Source: CAZEWZ01 sp964516765 (GTDB lineage Bacteria > Bacteroidota > Bacteroidia > Flavobacteriales > UBA7430). From it: 64,000 nt of DNA. The notes below the pieces were generated by a model. That model saw nothing but the letters and a program-made list of their open reading frames with translations. It did no database searches and was not told the origin of the DNA. The position numbers and the translations under genes are program-made. Where the stretch lies: the NCBI GenBank assembly GCA_964516765.1, contig CAZEWZ010000005.1, positions 34,312-98,311 on the forward strand, in the 5' to 3' direction. Each line of letters opens with the position of its first letter. The first letter of the stretch is position 1. Below, piece by piece: positions 45,074 through 54,055 of this stretch.

Positions 45074-46664
45074 AATCTACTCCTTGAGCTTTTAAAATAG
45101 TTTTAACTCTTAACGCAAAAAACATTAAATACACAAAACATACAACAGTAATCCAGTAAGAATTGTGAATATTAAACAGGTCTGCTAATTTTCCTTGAAT
45201 TGGGGGAATAATTGCTCCACCTAAGATCATCATTATTAAGAATGCAGATCCCTGAGAGGTATATCTGCCCAAACCAGCAATAGATAATGAAAAGATACTA
45301 GGCCACATAATAGAACAAAATAAACCGCCGCTCATAAAGGCATATAATGAAATAGTTCCTTGAGTAAATAAGCCCAATAGCATTGCTAATGCTCCAAGTA
45401 ATCCAAAAATAAATAATGTTTTTGTTGGTTTTTCTTGACCAAAGAAAAATCCCCCAATCAAAATTAAAATACTCCAACCATATAAATATAGTCCGCTAAT
45501 GTCATTTTTGCTTAGATGATTTACCCACAGTACCACACCAAATGCCAAATAGGGTATGATAACCATAAGAATGTTCTTTAAAGTTTTTCCTGGATTAAAT
45601 ACAGAAATAGCTCCAGCCCACCTTCCAATCATTAAGGAACCCCAATACATAGAAATAAATGGAGCAATTTGAGAATCAGAATAACTTCCAAATACTTTTG
45701 ATTTAAGCAATTCTCCCAAATTACTTTGAATACTTACCTCTACTCCTACATAAGTGAAAATTGCCAACATTCCCAAAACCAATTGAGGATATTGCATTGC
45801 ACCCCAGCCATCAGGATTTTTAAGTGCTTTTTTATTTGCATATAATAAGCTTGCTATTATCACAATTAAAGCAATAATCATTAATTGAAAAATAAAAGTA
45901 GAGTCAACTGCATCATCTTTATATTGATAAAATACAAGAGAAAATATGAGTATCAATGAAATGGTAATAAAACCAAGAACTCTTTCGGCTTTTGGCGCTC
46001 GTTCGAAGTGTCTTTCACCTTTTGCCTGAGGTAGTTTCTTAGAAAAAACAAACAAACAGGCAGCGAAAAGAAACAATGCTCCAACTGCCATATACAAAAC
46101 TTTAACCGTAGATAAATCAATAGAAGCAATTTGATTATCAGAATAAGTTGCAGTGCCAAAAAGTGCTAGTGCAACTACAATTGGACCTATTGCTGTCCCA
46201 AAAGAATTTACTCCACCAGCTAAATTTAGTCGATGAGATCCAGTAGAGGGTTTACCTAATGCAATGGCAAAGGGGTTTGCAGAAGTTTGTTGTAATGAAA
46301 AGCCGAGGGCTACAAAAAATAATGAGGCTAATATAAATGTAAAAGACCCACTACTAATTGCAGGAATCATAATAGCTGCACCAATTGCAGACATAATTAG
46401 TCCATAAATAATTCCATTTTTAAAACCCCATTTATTAAGAATATCTGTTTTAAAGTAACCTGATAGAACAAACAAAAGTAAAGCTCCAATGTAATAAGCA
46501 CCATAGAAAGCGAAATCAATAAGCTGGGATTGAAACTGATCAAGATGAAAATAGCTTTTACAAAAGGGGATAAAAACACCGTTCGAAGCAGCAATAAAAC
46601 CCCAAAAGAAAAAAACAGTCACTAGGGTTGATAGGGCGGCATTATAATTTGTTTTAGTTTCCAA
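45063..46664 (-). CDS. FHS-type sugar:H+ symporter (MFS, FucP/NagP-like)
   Basis: A 533-aa inner-membrane transporter of the fucose/glucose/galactose:H+ symporter family. Family marks are FFFWGFIAASNGVFIPFCK in helix 1, FYGAYYIGALLLF, FVALGFSLQQTSANPFAIALG, and RLNLAGGVNSFGTAIGP in helix 5. It is longer than E. coli FucP (438 aa) because of extended central and periplasmic segments. In Bacteroidota, members of this family carry GlcNAc, glucose, mannose or fucose across the inner membrane. It sits between the asparaginase and kinase genes with gaps of about 10 bp or overlap, so it likely imports the released GlcNAc and/or mannose. Confidence 0.9.
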   Translation of the reverse strand: METKTNYNAALSTLVTVFFFWGFIAASNGVFIPFCKSYFHLDQFQSQLIDFAFYGAYYIGALLLFVLSGYFKTDILNKWGFKNGIIYGLIMSAIGAAIMIPAISSGSFTFILASLFFVALGFSLQQTSANPFAIALGKPSTGSHRLNLAGGVNSFGTAIGPIVVALALFGTATYSDNQIASIDLSTVKVLYMAVGALFLFAACLFVFSKKLPQAKGERHFERAPKAERVLGFITISLILIFSLVFYQYKDDAVDSTFIFQLMIIALIVIIASLLYANKKALKNPDGWGAMQYPQLVLGMLAIFTYVGVEVSIQSNLGELLKSKVFGSYSDSQIAPFISMYWGSLMIGRWAGAISVFNPGKTLKNILMVIIPYLAFGVVLWVNHLSKNDISGLYLYGWSILILIGGFFFGQEKPTKTLFIFGLLGALAMLLGLFTQGTISLYAFMSGGLFCSIMWPSIFSLSIAGLGRYTSQGSAFLIMMILGGAIIPPIQGKLADLFNIHNSYWITVVCFVYLMFFALRVKTILKAQGVDYDK

Positions 46665-46674
46665 ATAATATTAT

Positions 46675-47658
46675 TTAAGATTTCTTAATGAAGGACTTCG
46701 CATCATGCGTCTGGTTTCTATTGTCATAATGTAAAGCGAAATTAAATCCTGGATGTATAGAATATGCTCCATAATTACCTTGCTTATCAATTGCCAGATA
46801 TCCAACCTGCATGTCTTTATATTGTTCTTGAACAATGATTCTATTTACCGCCTCTTCGCAAGCTTCCTGTGGGTTCATTCCATTCCTCATTAGCTCAACG
46901 ATAAGAAAAGTTCCGAGGGTTTTCATGACCAATTCACCCACACCTGTTGCGCACGCAGCACCAACTTTGTTATCCACATACATTCCTGCTCCAATAATTG
47001 GAGAATCTCCAACTCTACCATGTAATTTCCAGGCCATACCAGAGGTTGTACAAGCACCAGAAATATTACCTTTCAAATCAATAGCCAAAAGACCAATGGT
47101 GTCATGATTTTCTATATTAGAAATAGGTTCATATGTTCCAGACTTAAGCCATTCTTTCCAAAGTTTTTTTGCCTTATCAGTTAATAGATTTTCTTGTTTA
47201 AAACCATTTTCTAGAGCAAAATCTAGAGCACCTTTTCCACTTAACATAACATGAGGAGTATCTTCCATCACTTTTCTGGCAACAGAAATAGGATTCATAA
47301 TGTTTTGAAGAAAAGAAACAGAACCACAATTGCCTGTTTCGTCCATAATACAGGCATCTAGAGTAACGAAGCCGTCTCTGTCTGGCAATCCTCCATATCC
47401 TACGGACATCATCTCAGGATCAGATTCTGTAACTCGAACTCCTGCTTCAACAGCATCAATAGCCCTACCACCATTTTCAATAATCTGCATGGCTACTTTA
47501 TTGGCTGGGATACCATGATTCCAGGTAGAAACAACAATAGGTAGCCCTCCATTATTTGAAGAAATTGGCTCAATATTTTCTGATGAAACATCACAGGAAG
47601 AAAATACGGATGCAGCAGATATTATAGCAGTATTTTTTAAAAAATCTCTTCGTTTCAT
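46675..47658 (-). CDS. N4-(beta-N-acetylglucosaminyl)-L-asparaginase (glycosylasparaginase)
   Basis: Hydrolyses the bond between GlcNAc and asparagine, giving aspartate, ammonia and GlcNAc: the last linkage of an N-glycan. The 327-aa precursor is an Ntn hydrolase that cleaves itself before Thr187 in NHDTIGLLAID. Downstream ACTTSGMAWKLHGRVGDSPI and AACATGVGE form the substrate pocket, nearly as in the flavobacterial enzyme whose structure is known. The N terminus has MKRRDFLKNTA, a twin-arginine-like start, followed by a hydrophobic stretch and VFSSC, a possible lipobox. Plain isoaspartyl peptidases of the same fold lack the GRVGDSPI context. It lies 4 bp after GH92. Confidence 0.94.
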   Translation of the reverse strand: MKRRDFLKNTAIISAASVFSSCDVSSENIEPISSNNGGLPIVVSTWNHGIPANKVAMQIIENGGRAIDAVEAGVRVTESDPEMMSVGYGGLPDRDGFVTLDACIMDETGNCGSVSFLQNIMNPISVARKVMEDTPHVMLSGKGALDFALENGFKQENLLTDKAKKLWKEWLKSGTYEPISNIENHDTIGLLAIDLKGNISGACTTSGMAWKLHGRVGDSPIIGAGMYVDNKVGAACATGVGELVMKTLGTFLIVELMRNGMNPQEACEEAVNRIIVQEQYKDMQVGYLAIDKQGNYGAYSIHPGFNFALHYDNRNQTHDAKSFIKKS

Positions 47659-47662
47659 TTAG

Positions 47663-50587
47663 TCAATTAATGCTTATTTCATCTGCAAAAATCCAACATG
47701 TATCCCCAGGGGCACGGTGCCATCCTGGATTAAAATTTCTGTTTTTTGCAATCACTTTCAAATATCGAGAATTTACCTTTGCTGAAAGTTTAAATTCATA
47801 TAAAATAACTTCTTCTTCTTTTTCATCAACGGGATTCAAAACTCGACCCAATTTAATAAAATTTTCGCCATCATCAGAGGCATAATAATCTACCCAGTCT
47901 GGCATAAAAATCCAGGCATTCCAATCTTGTAAAAACCCAGTACTCAATGAATTAATCGCTATTTTTTGATTAAGATCAATAATAACTTCAAGATTGATTC
48001 CTTCATAACCTTGCCAACTTCCTGTCATATAACTATTAGAACCTTTTAGATAATCAATCAAAGCATTATCTCCACCTGCAGAATATTGTGATCCATATTT
48101 TGTGTGAAGTTCAATTGATCTTCCTTTAGGAGTTTTTGTAAATTCTGCGATTATTTCATTACTCACCAAATTTCCTTTTGCAGAAATTGCTCTAAGTTTA
48201 GTAGTTTCAGAAATAGTAAAAGGCTTTGTATACAAGGTGTATGTTTTGGATTGATTTGATTGATTCAGAGAATAGTAAATCTTTGCTTCAGGATCCCAAG
48301 TTCTTAACTCTATGTTATTGATTTCTGAAAATGTACGATCTCCACGATGTATATATGGAACAGATACAATCAACTCATCTTCAATGATAGAGCTAGGGAT
48401 TTGACTGTCTAAAGATGCCCATAATTTATTAGGAGTATTGCTCATGATGAATTCTAGAGTACCCCCATTCATGATATCATGATGACTAATATAAGATCTG
48501 TTAAACTCCTTACCATTAAGTGTTGCTGATTGAATATAAGGATGATTCTTTGAGGCTCCTTTAGCAATTATGGTAAACTGGCGACCATTTTCTAATGATA
48601 TCACAGATCTTTCCAATCTAGGTGAACCTATAACATAATAATCCATGCCTGGAGTTACTGAATAGATTCCCATAGCACTTAAAACATACCATGAGGACAT
48701 TTGTCCACAATCTTCGTTTCCAGATAGTCCGTCCGGATGAGTGGTATATAAATTATTTAAAATCTGGGAAACCCTTTCTTGTGTCTTCCATGGCTTATTT
48801 ACATAATTATACAAATATGCCATGTGATGAGAAGGTTCATTTCCATGAGCATACTGACCAATCAAGCCAGTAATATCAATTTGATGTCTTCCAGAAGTTT
48901 TAGAAGGAGAAGTGAATAGAGCGTCTAATTTGGTATCTAAACTACTTTTCCCTCCCAAATAGGTAGCAAAACCCTGAATATCTTGGGGTACGTAAAAAGA
49001 ATATTGCCAAGAATTTGCCTCTGTATAGTTGAAATTAACTTCCGCGGGATCAAATGGTGAAAACCATGAATGATTCATCTTTGCTCTCATAAATCCGGTA
49101 TTAGGATCAAAAATATTTTTATAAGACTGAGCTCTTTTCATAAAACGTCTATAATCAGCATCTTTCCCTAGTTCTTTGGCCATTTGAGCTATACACCAGT
49201 CATCATATGCATATTCAAGAGTTTTAGAAACTGATTCTGTTTCTAAATTCGCTGAAATAAAGCCATCTTTTTGGTAAGATGCTAGCCCTAAATGTTTTTG
49301 GTCTGCGGAATGAAGCATCGCTTCATATGCTTTGTCTAAATCAAAACCTGTGATTCCTTTCATAAAAGCATCTACAATGACTGGAATTGAATGATAACCA
49401 ATCATACAATGTGTATATGTTCCAGCTAATTCCCAAACTGGGAGTTGTCCTCCTTTGTCGTATTGCTCTAAAAAAGTGTGTATAAAATCGAGTGTTCTTT
49501 CTTGATCAATTAAAGTAAATAAGGGATGTGTGGCTCTGTAGGTATCCCAAAGAGAAAAAACGGTATAATTATCGAATTCATTACTTTGATGAACTTTTAA
49601 GTCTGTACCTCGATAAGATCCATCCACATCCATAAATAAATTAGGAGCGATACATGAATGATATAATGAGGTGTAAAATATTTCTTTTGTCTGTTGATCA
49701 GAATCAACCAAAATTTTAGACAATTCACTATTCCATAAATCTCGAGCTTGATTGCGGGTTTTATTGAAATCCCAATGATTGATTTCTTTTTCTAAGTTTT
49801 TTCTTGCCGACGCAATACTCACCGCAGAAATCCCAACACGAACCAAGATGTCTTCATTTGCATCAGTATTAAATTGAACAGAAGCTTTAAGCATTTTGTG
49901 GTTTACCTTTTTCTTGTCAATTATTACTCCTGCTCTAGAAATCTCAGCATTAGAAAAATCCTTAGAAAATTGCGCCACAAAGTAAACATGCTGGTCAGTA
50001 GCCCAAGTGTTAGATCTCCTGAATCCAACAAGCTCATTATTACTAATAATTTCAATCTCAGATTCTAAAACTTCATCGCGATGTTCGAGGTCAATTATGA
50101 TATTCGATTGATCTGATTTTGGAAAAGTATACTTATGAAAACCAGATCTATGGCTAGTAGTTAAAGAAACATCGATTTTATAATCTTCAAGAAAAACTTG
50201 ATAAAAGCCAGCTTCGGCAATCTCCTTATCATGTGAAAATCTGGAAGAGTAACCAGGCTTTTCGTCAGCACCATTATTATATATAATATCGCCCACTGTC
50301 GGTGCAAAAAGTATATCTCCATAATCTGAAACTCCAGTTCCACTTAGATGAGTATGTGAGAAACCATAGATTACAGAATCACTATAATGGTATCCACCGC
50401 AGCCATCCCAGCCTTCTAATCGTGAATCTGGGCTTAACTGAACCATTCCAAAAGGAACCGTTGCTCCTGGAAATGTATGACCATGTCCTCCTGTCCCAAT
50501 GAATGGATTCACATAAGAATACAAGGGATTGTCTGGTTGACAAGAAAATAAAATAGACAATAATAATGCGAATAAGAGTTCTTTCAT
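47663..50587 (-). CDS. GH92 alpha-mannosidase, lipoprotein, with C-terminal discoidin-like domain
   Basis: Calcium-dependent exo-alpha-mannosidase of the family that trims high-mannose N-glycans. The 974-aa protein starts with a lipoprotein signal (LLLSILFSC), then PFIGTGGHGHTFPGATVPFGMVQLSPDSR, the N-domain signature. The (alpha/alpha)6 catalytic part has HGNEPSHH near 581 and SGNEDCGQMSSWYVLSAMG near 620, both hallmark GH92 motifs. A chitobiase-C-like segment (IYYSLNQSNQ...YTKPFTI) and an F5/8-like module (about 832-974) follow, which makes it longer than the usual 750 aa. The linkage preference (1,2, 1,3 or 1,6) cannot be told. It lies 47 bp after GH2. Confidence 0.94.
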   Translation of the reverse strand: MKELLFALLLSILFSCQPDNPLYSYVNPFIGTGGHGHTFPGATVPFGMVQLSPDSRLEGWDGCGGYHYSDSVIYGFSHTHLSGTGVSDYGDILFAPTVGDIIYNNGADEKPGYSSRFSHDKEIAEAGFYQVFLEDYKIDVSLTTSHRSGFHKYTFPKSDQSNIIIDLEHRDEVLESEIEIISNNELVGFRRSNTWATDQHVYFVAQFSKDFSNAEISRAGVIIDKKKVNHKMLKASVQFNTDANEDILVRVGISAVSIASARKNLEKEINHWDFNKTRNQARDLWNSELSKILVDSDQQTKEIFYTSLYHSCIAPNLFMDVDGSYRGTDLKVHQSNEFDNYTVFSLWDTYRATHPLFTLIDQERTLDFIHTFLEQYDKGGQLPVWELAGTYTHCMIGYHSIPVIVDAFMKGITGFDLDKAYEAMLHSADQKHLGLASYQKDGFISANLETESVSKTLEYAYDDWCIAQMAKELGKDADYRRFMKRAQSYKNIFDPNTGFMRAKMNHSWFSPFDPAEVNFNYTEANSWQYSFYVPQDIQGFATYLGGKSSLDTKLDALFTSPSKTSGRHQIDITGLIGQYAHGNEPSHHMAYLYNYVNKPWKTQERVSQILNNLYTTHPDGLSGNEDCGQMSSWYVLSAMGIYSVTPGMDYYVIGSPRLERSVISLENGRQFTIIAKGASKNHPYIQSATLNGKEFNRSYISHHDIMNGGTLEFIMSNTPNKLWASLDSQIPSSIIEDELIVSVPYIHRGDRTFSEINNIELRTWDPEAKIYYSLNQSNQSKTYTLYTKPFTISETTKLRAISAKGNLVSNEIIAEFTKTPKGRSIELHTKYGSQYSAGGDNALIDYLKGSNSYMTGSWQGYEGINLEVIIDLNQKIAINSLSTGFLQDWNAWIFMPDWVDYYASDDGENFIKLGRVLNPVDEKEEEVILYEFKLSAKVNSRYLKVIAKNRNFNPGWHRAPGDTCWIFADEISIN

Positions 50588-50634
50588 TTCTTTAAATATA
50601 ATATTTAAAAGTACAAAATGTTACGATTCTATGG

Positions 50635-53130
50635 TTATTCGTAAGTGTCAACAATAGAAAAAAATGTTAGAGTATTTTCATTAAAAGTATCCATGGGGTA
50701 AGTATTGAAAAAACGTATTCTTCGATGTTCATTAGCGGGCAAGTCGAAATAATTGTCTTCAAACCTTCCATCGTGCATGCTACCAATTCGTAAATCTTTT
50801 AAAAAAGTGTTGCTAAATAGTTCAATAATAAACCCCAGACTATCCTTCTCGGATTTAAATGATATAGAAGGACATATTAAATCCATTTGTTTGGGCTTTA
50901 CAAAATGATGAAGTTTCCTTGCCATTAGTTTGGTGGGATGATTAAGTTTTATGTCCAAATAAGAATGAGTATCAATACCTTGACTAGAAATCCAATTTGA
51001 GAGTTCAATAGATTCAATTAAAACACTTTCTCCACGAAATACATTAATTTTTTTGGCAAGGGACTGAAGTATGTCTCCCTGATAGTTAACATGGTCAATT
51101 GTAAGGGTTAATTCATTATCAAAAAAATTGTCATTTGTCAAATAAAAGTAGATTGAATCGGAAGTTTGTATTGTAGAAATAAGAAGATCTTTATAAGCTC
51201 TTTGTACAGCATAATGAAGCTGCTTCCAATTCCCATAATAATCTCTACTAGACCAAGATACGGCAGGCCAACAATCATTAAATTGCCAATATAGAGTTCC
51301 CATATTATAAGGCTTAGATCTTCTATGTGACTCAATCCCCACCGTCATACCCTTAGCTTGGAGAGATTGAGAAAGATAGATAAAAGCTTCAAAATCTTGA
51401 GGATCTTTATAATCTCTAGCCATATAATCTTTAATCAATTGATTTCCTCTTGGATGTTTCTGATGTAAGCGCATAACCTCGGAATTAAGGTGATGATCTT
51501 CGGGTAGGCTGTAAAGATCGATTGCATCCATTTCCGGAAATGACTGGAAGCCATATTCACTCATAAATCGAGGAACTTTATTTTGAAATTCTTCAAAAGG
51601 TTCAGCATCATGCCAGACGCCCCAATAGTGTGCATCACCCATAAATTGATGCTTTGGATTTCCTCGACCAAACTGAGGAGAAGACTCCCAATAATCTGTA
51701 GCAGATAAAGAATGAACAAGATCTGGCAAAAGTTTAGAAAAAAGGGATTGATAATCCTTCCAAAGATTCTTCTTTTCTAATTCTGATCGATTTGATTGCC
51801 ATGACCATCGATTCCAGCCCTCAGAATTTTCATTATTCCCACACCATAAAGAAATAGAAGGATGTTTTCTTAGCCTTTTTATTTGCTGAGTAGCTTCATG
51901 TTCAACAGAGCTTATAAAAATAGAATCTCCCGGATACATTCCGCATGCAAACATGAAGTCTTGCCATACCATAATCCCAAGACTATCACATAATTCATAA
52001 AAATAATCATCTTCGTAAATCCCCCCACCCCATACTCGAAGCATGTTCATATTTGCACTTATTACATCGTTTAATGCTATTCTATATGCCTTTGAGTCAA
52101 CTCGTGTATGGAAAAAATCTAAGGGAATGAAATTAGCCCCCATGGCATATACATCATCTCCATTAACTTGAAACTTGAAGCCTTTCCCTAAATCGTCTGC
52201 TTCTTGTATTAAATGAATTTGCCGGACAGCAAACTTTTCAGATACTTCATCTAACAAATCACCCTGTTTATCTTCAAGAGTTAGATCTAAAGGATAAAAA
52301 AATTGTTTTCCGTATCCAATTGGCCACCATAGTTCAGCATTATTGATCTCAAAAACAAAAGAATGATTCGACTGACTGATTGGATACGAATTACCATTAA
52401 ATTGAATATTAAAGGAATCACTATCCCAATGAGATAATTCCACTTGAGCACTCATAACTGCAGTTGAATCAATTATAGAAATTGTTTCTACATAAATATC
52501 TATGATTTGAGGAATATTGAATGCCGTAATACTTACGTTTTCTGTAATTCCACAACCCAGAAGTCTAGGACCCCAATCCCAGCCAAAATGGAACTGAGGT
52601 TTTCGAACAAAGACTCTTTCTCCTCCTGGCAAATCATAAGGAGCTTCATTTTGCATATTTATAGCCATTTGTTGTGCTGGCTGAAAATCAAAACGAAGGA
52701 TGTTTTGTGACTTGAGGAGAGATTTGACATCCAAACTATAAGACAAGAAGAAGTTATTACATGATTGAACTAAAGAATCGTTTAAATATACTCTTGCATA
52801 GGTGTCAATTCCAGAAAAATAAAGCTCAACTTTATCCATACTCATGATTTCAGAGGATACTTCAAAATAAGACCGATAGCTCCATTTTTTATCTTCTACC
52901 CATTGAGCATCTAATTCATTTGTCCTATAAAAAGGAGATTCAATCAAATTATTTTCAAATAAATCTAGGTGAACAGATCCGGGAACATCTGCAGGAAACC
53001 AATCCCCCCCAGATTGACAAAACTCCCAACGATCAATTATAAGTTCAATGGGAATATTACTCCTTTGACAAGAGGATAAGGGAATAATAAATAAATAAAT
53101 AAAACTAAGGATTCGAGTATCTTCGAACAT
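50635..53130 (-). CDS. GH2 beta-mannosidase, lipoprotein
   Basis: Cuts the Man-beta-1,4-GlcNAc bond of the N-glycan core (also beta-mannan ends in other settings). The 831-aa protein has a lipoprotein signal (LFIIPLSSC), the N-terminal jelly-roll with DVPGSVHLDLFENNLI and RKPQFHFGWDWGP (typical of GH2 beta-mannosidases), Ig-like domains, and the TIM barrel with RVWGGGIYEDDYFYELCD. The acid/base is Glu434 in WCGNNENSEGW and the nucleophile Glu525 in MSEYGFQSFPEMD. No ATG other than 53130 precedes the signal peptide, so the gene overlaps cutC by 26 bp. Those motifs separate it from GH2 beta-galactosidases. Confidence 0.93.
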   Translation of the reverse strand: MFEDTRILSFIYLFIIPLSSCQRSNIPIELIIDRWEFCQSGGDWFPADVPGSVHLDLFENNLIESPFYRTNELDAQWVEDKKWSYRSYFEVSSEIMSMDKVELYFSGIDTYARVYLNDSLVQSCNNFFLSYSLDVKSLLKSQNILRFDFQPAQQMAINMQNEAPYDLPGGERVFVRKPQFHFGWDWGPRLLGCGITENVSITAFNIPQIIDIYVETISIIDSTAVMSAQVELSHWDSDSFNIQFNGNSYPISQSNHSFVFEINNAELWWPIGYGKQFFYPLDLTLEDKQGDLLDEVSEKFAVRQIHLIQEADDLGKGFKFQVNGDDVYAMGANFIPLDFFHTRVDSKAYRIALNDVISANMNMLRVWGGGIYEDDYFYELCDSLGIMVWQDFMFACGMYPGDSIFISSVEHEATQQIKRLRKHPSISLWCGNNENSEGWNRWSWQSNRSELEKKNLWKDYQSLFSKLLPDLVHSLSATDYWESSPQFGRGNPKHQFMGDAHYWGVWHDAEPFEEFQNKVPRFMSEYGFQSFPEMDAIDLYSLPEDHHLNSEVMRLHQKHPRGNQLIKDYMARDYKDPQDFEAFIYLSQSLQAKGMTVGIESHRRSKPYNMGTLYWQFNDCWPAVSWSSRDYYGNWKQLHYAVQRAYKDLLISTIQTSDSIYFYLTNDNFFDNELTLTIDHVNYQGDILQSLAKKINVFRGESVLIESIELSNWISSQGIDTHSYLDIKLNHPTKLMARKLHHFVKPKQMDLICPSISFKSEKDSLGFIIELFSNTFLKDLRIGSMHDGRFEDNYFDLPANEHRRIRFFNTYPMDTFNENTLTFFSIVDTYE

Positions 53131-53842
53131 ATGAAATAAAATTATTAAGTTTTTTTAGGTCTGTAACCACATAGTCAAAAGAAGAAAGGCTGGATACAGA
53201 TGTCATTGATAAATTAGCTCTATGTTGCATTGGAGATAGTACGATTTTTTTTGAAGACAAATGAATACTCTTAAATCCAGCTTGGATAAGTGGATAAACA
53301 TTATCTATATCAACACCACCACCAGGCATTATTTCAATTCGACCTTGTGCCCTATTTTTTAACTGAATTAGGGTCTTAAAGCCTTCAACTACATTTTTAG
53401 ATGACCCAGAGGTAAGAATACGTTTACACCCACTTAGTATAACATCTTCAAGGGCTTGAAATACATCAAATGACATATCGAAAGCTCTATGGAAAGTTAC
53501 TGGCAAAGGATGAGCTATATCTACAAGGATTTTGGTTCGTTTTAGGTCTACCGAACCATCTTTACACAAAAGACCTAAAACGAACCCGGAGGCTCCATGG
53601 GCTTTAAACCAGTTTACTTCACCCTTAATCCATTGAAATTCTGGCTCTGAATAATAAAAATCTCCCCCCCGAGGACGGATCATGACAAATATTGGATTTT
53701 TGATCTGCTTTTTAAAATGGATAAAAACTGAGGGAGAAGGACTAAGGCCACCATCAGAATAATTGGAGCATAATTCAATACGAATTGATGGGTCAATCAA
53801 TGGAACTTCAAAAGAGGAAAAAGAACACAATTCAATGTCCAT
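53105..53842 (-). CDS. cutC: CutC family protein
   Basis: A 245-aa TIM-barrel protein of the CutC family, named after a supposed role in copper homeostasis. Visible family blocks are FVMIRPRGGDFYYSEPE around 52-68, ASGFVLGLL, TFHRAFDMS, ILTSGSSKN and EIMPGGGVD, lining one end of the barrel like a catalytic pocket. There is no signal peptide, so it is cytoplasmic. It is the first gene of the N-glycan operon and overlaps the beta-mannosidase gene by 26 bp. Its position suggests action on a sugar or sugar phosphate from N-glycans rather than on copper; this is inference from context. Confidence 0.9.
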   Translation of the reverse strand: MDIELCSFSSFEVPLIDPSIRIELCSNYSDGGLSPSPSVFIHFKKQIKNPIFVMIRPRGGDFYYSEPEFQWIKGEVNWFKAHGASGFVLGLLCKDGSVDLKRTKILVDIAHPLPVTFHRAFDMSFDVFQALEDVILSGCKRILTSGSSKNVVEGFKTLIQLKNRAQGRIEIMPGGGVDIDNVYPLIQAGFKSIHLSSKKIVLSPMQHRANLSMTSVSSLSSFDYVVTDLKKLNNFISYVRRYSNP

Positions 53843-54055
53843 AAATTATTTTATTATTAAAATAAAAGAAATGATTCGTGAAAATTTTATAAAACTTAAA
53901 ATATATTTTCATTAAATTTTAATAAGTACATAATACATATAAATGCCAAATCTTTCTTAAAATATTTATGTTTTAAAATAAATTTATAACATTTATTACC
54001 AATATTAAAATAACTGTTTTAATGTTAAGGTTATTAGTATTAATATATAAAATAA

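Noticed and set aside
54004..54023. Inverted repeat ATTAAAA-TAACTG-TTTTAAT after fadJ
   Set aside because: Short A/T-only stem without a T-run in the fadJ direction; not a convincing terminator.
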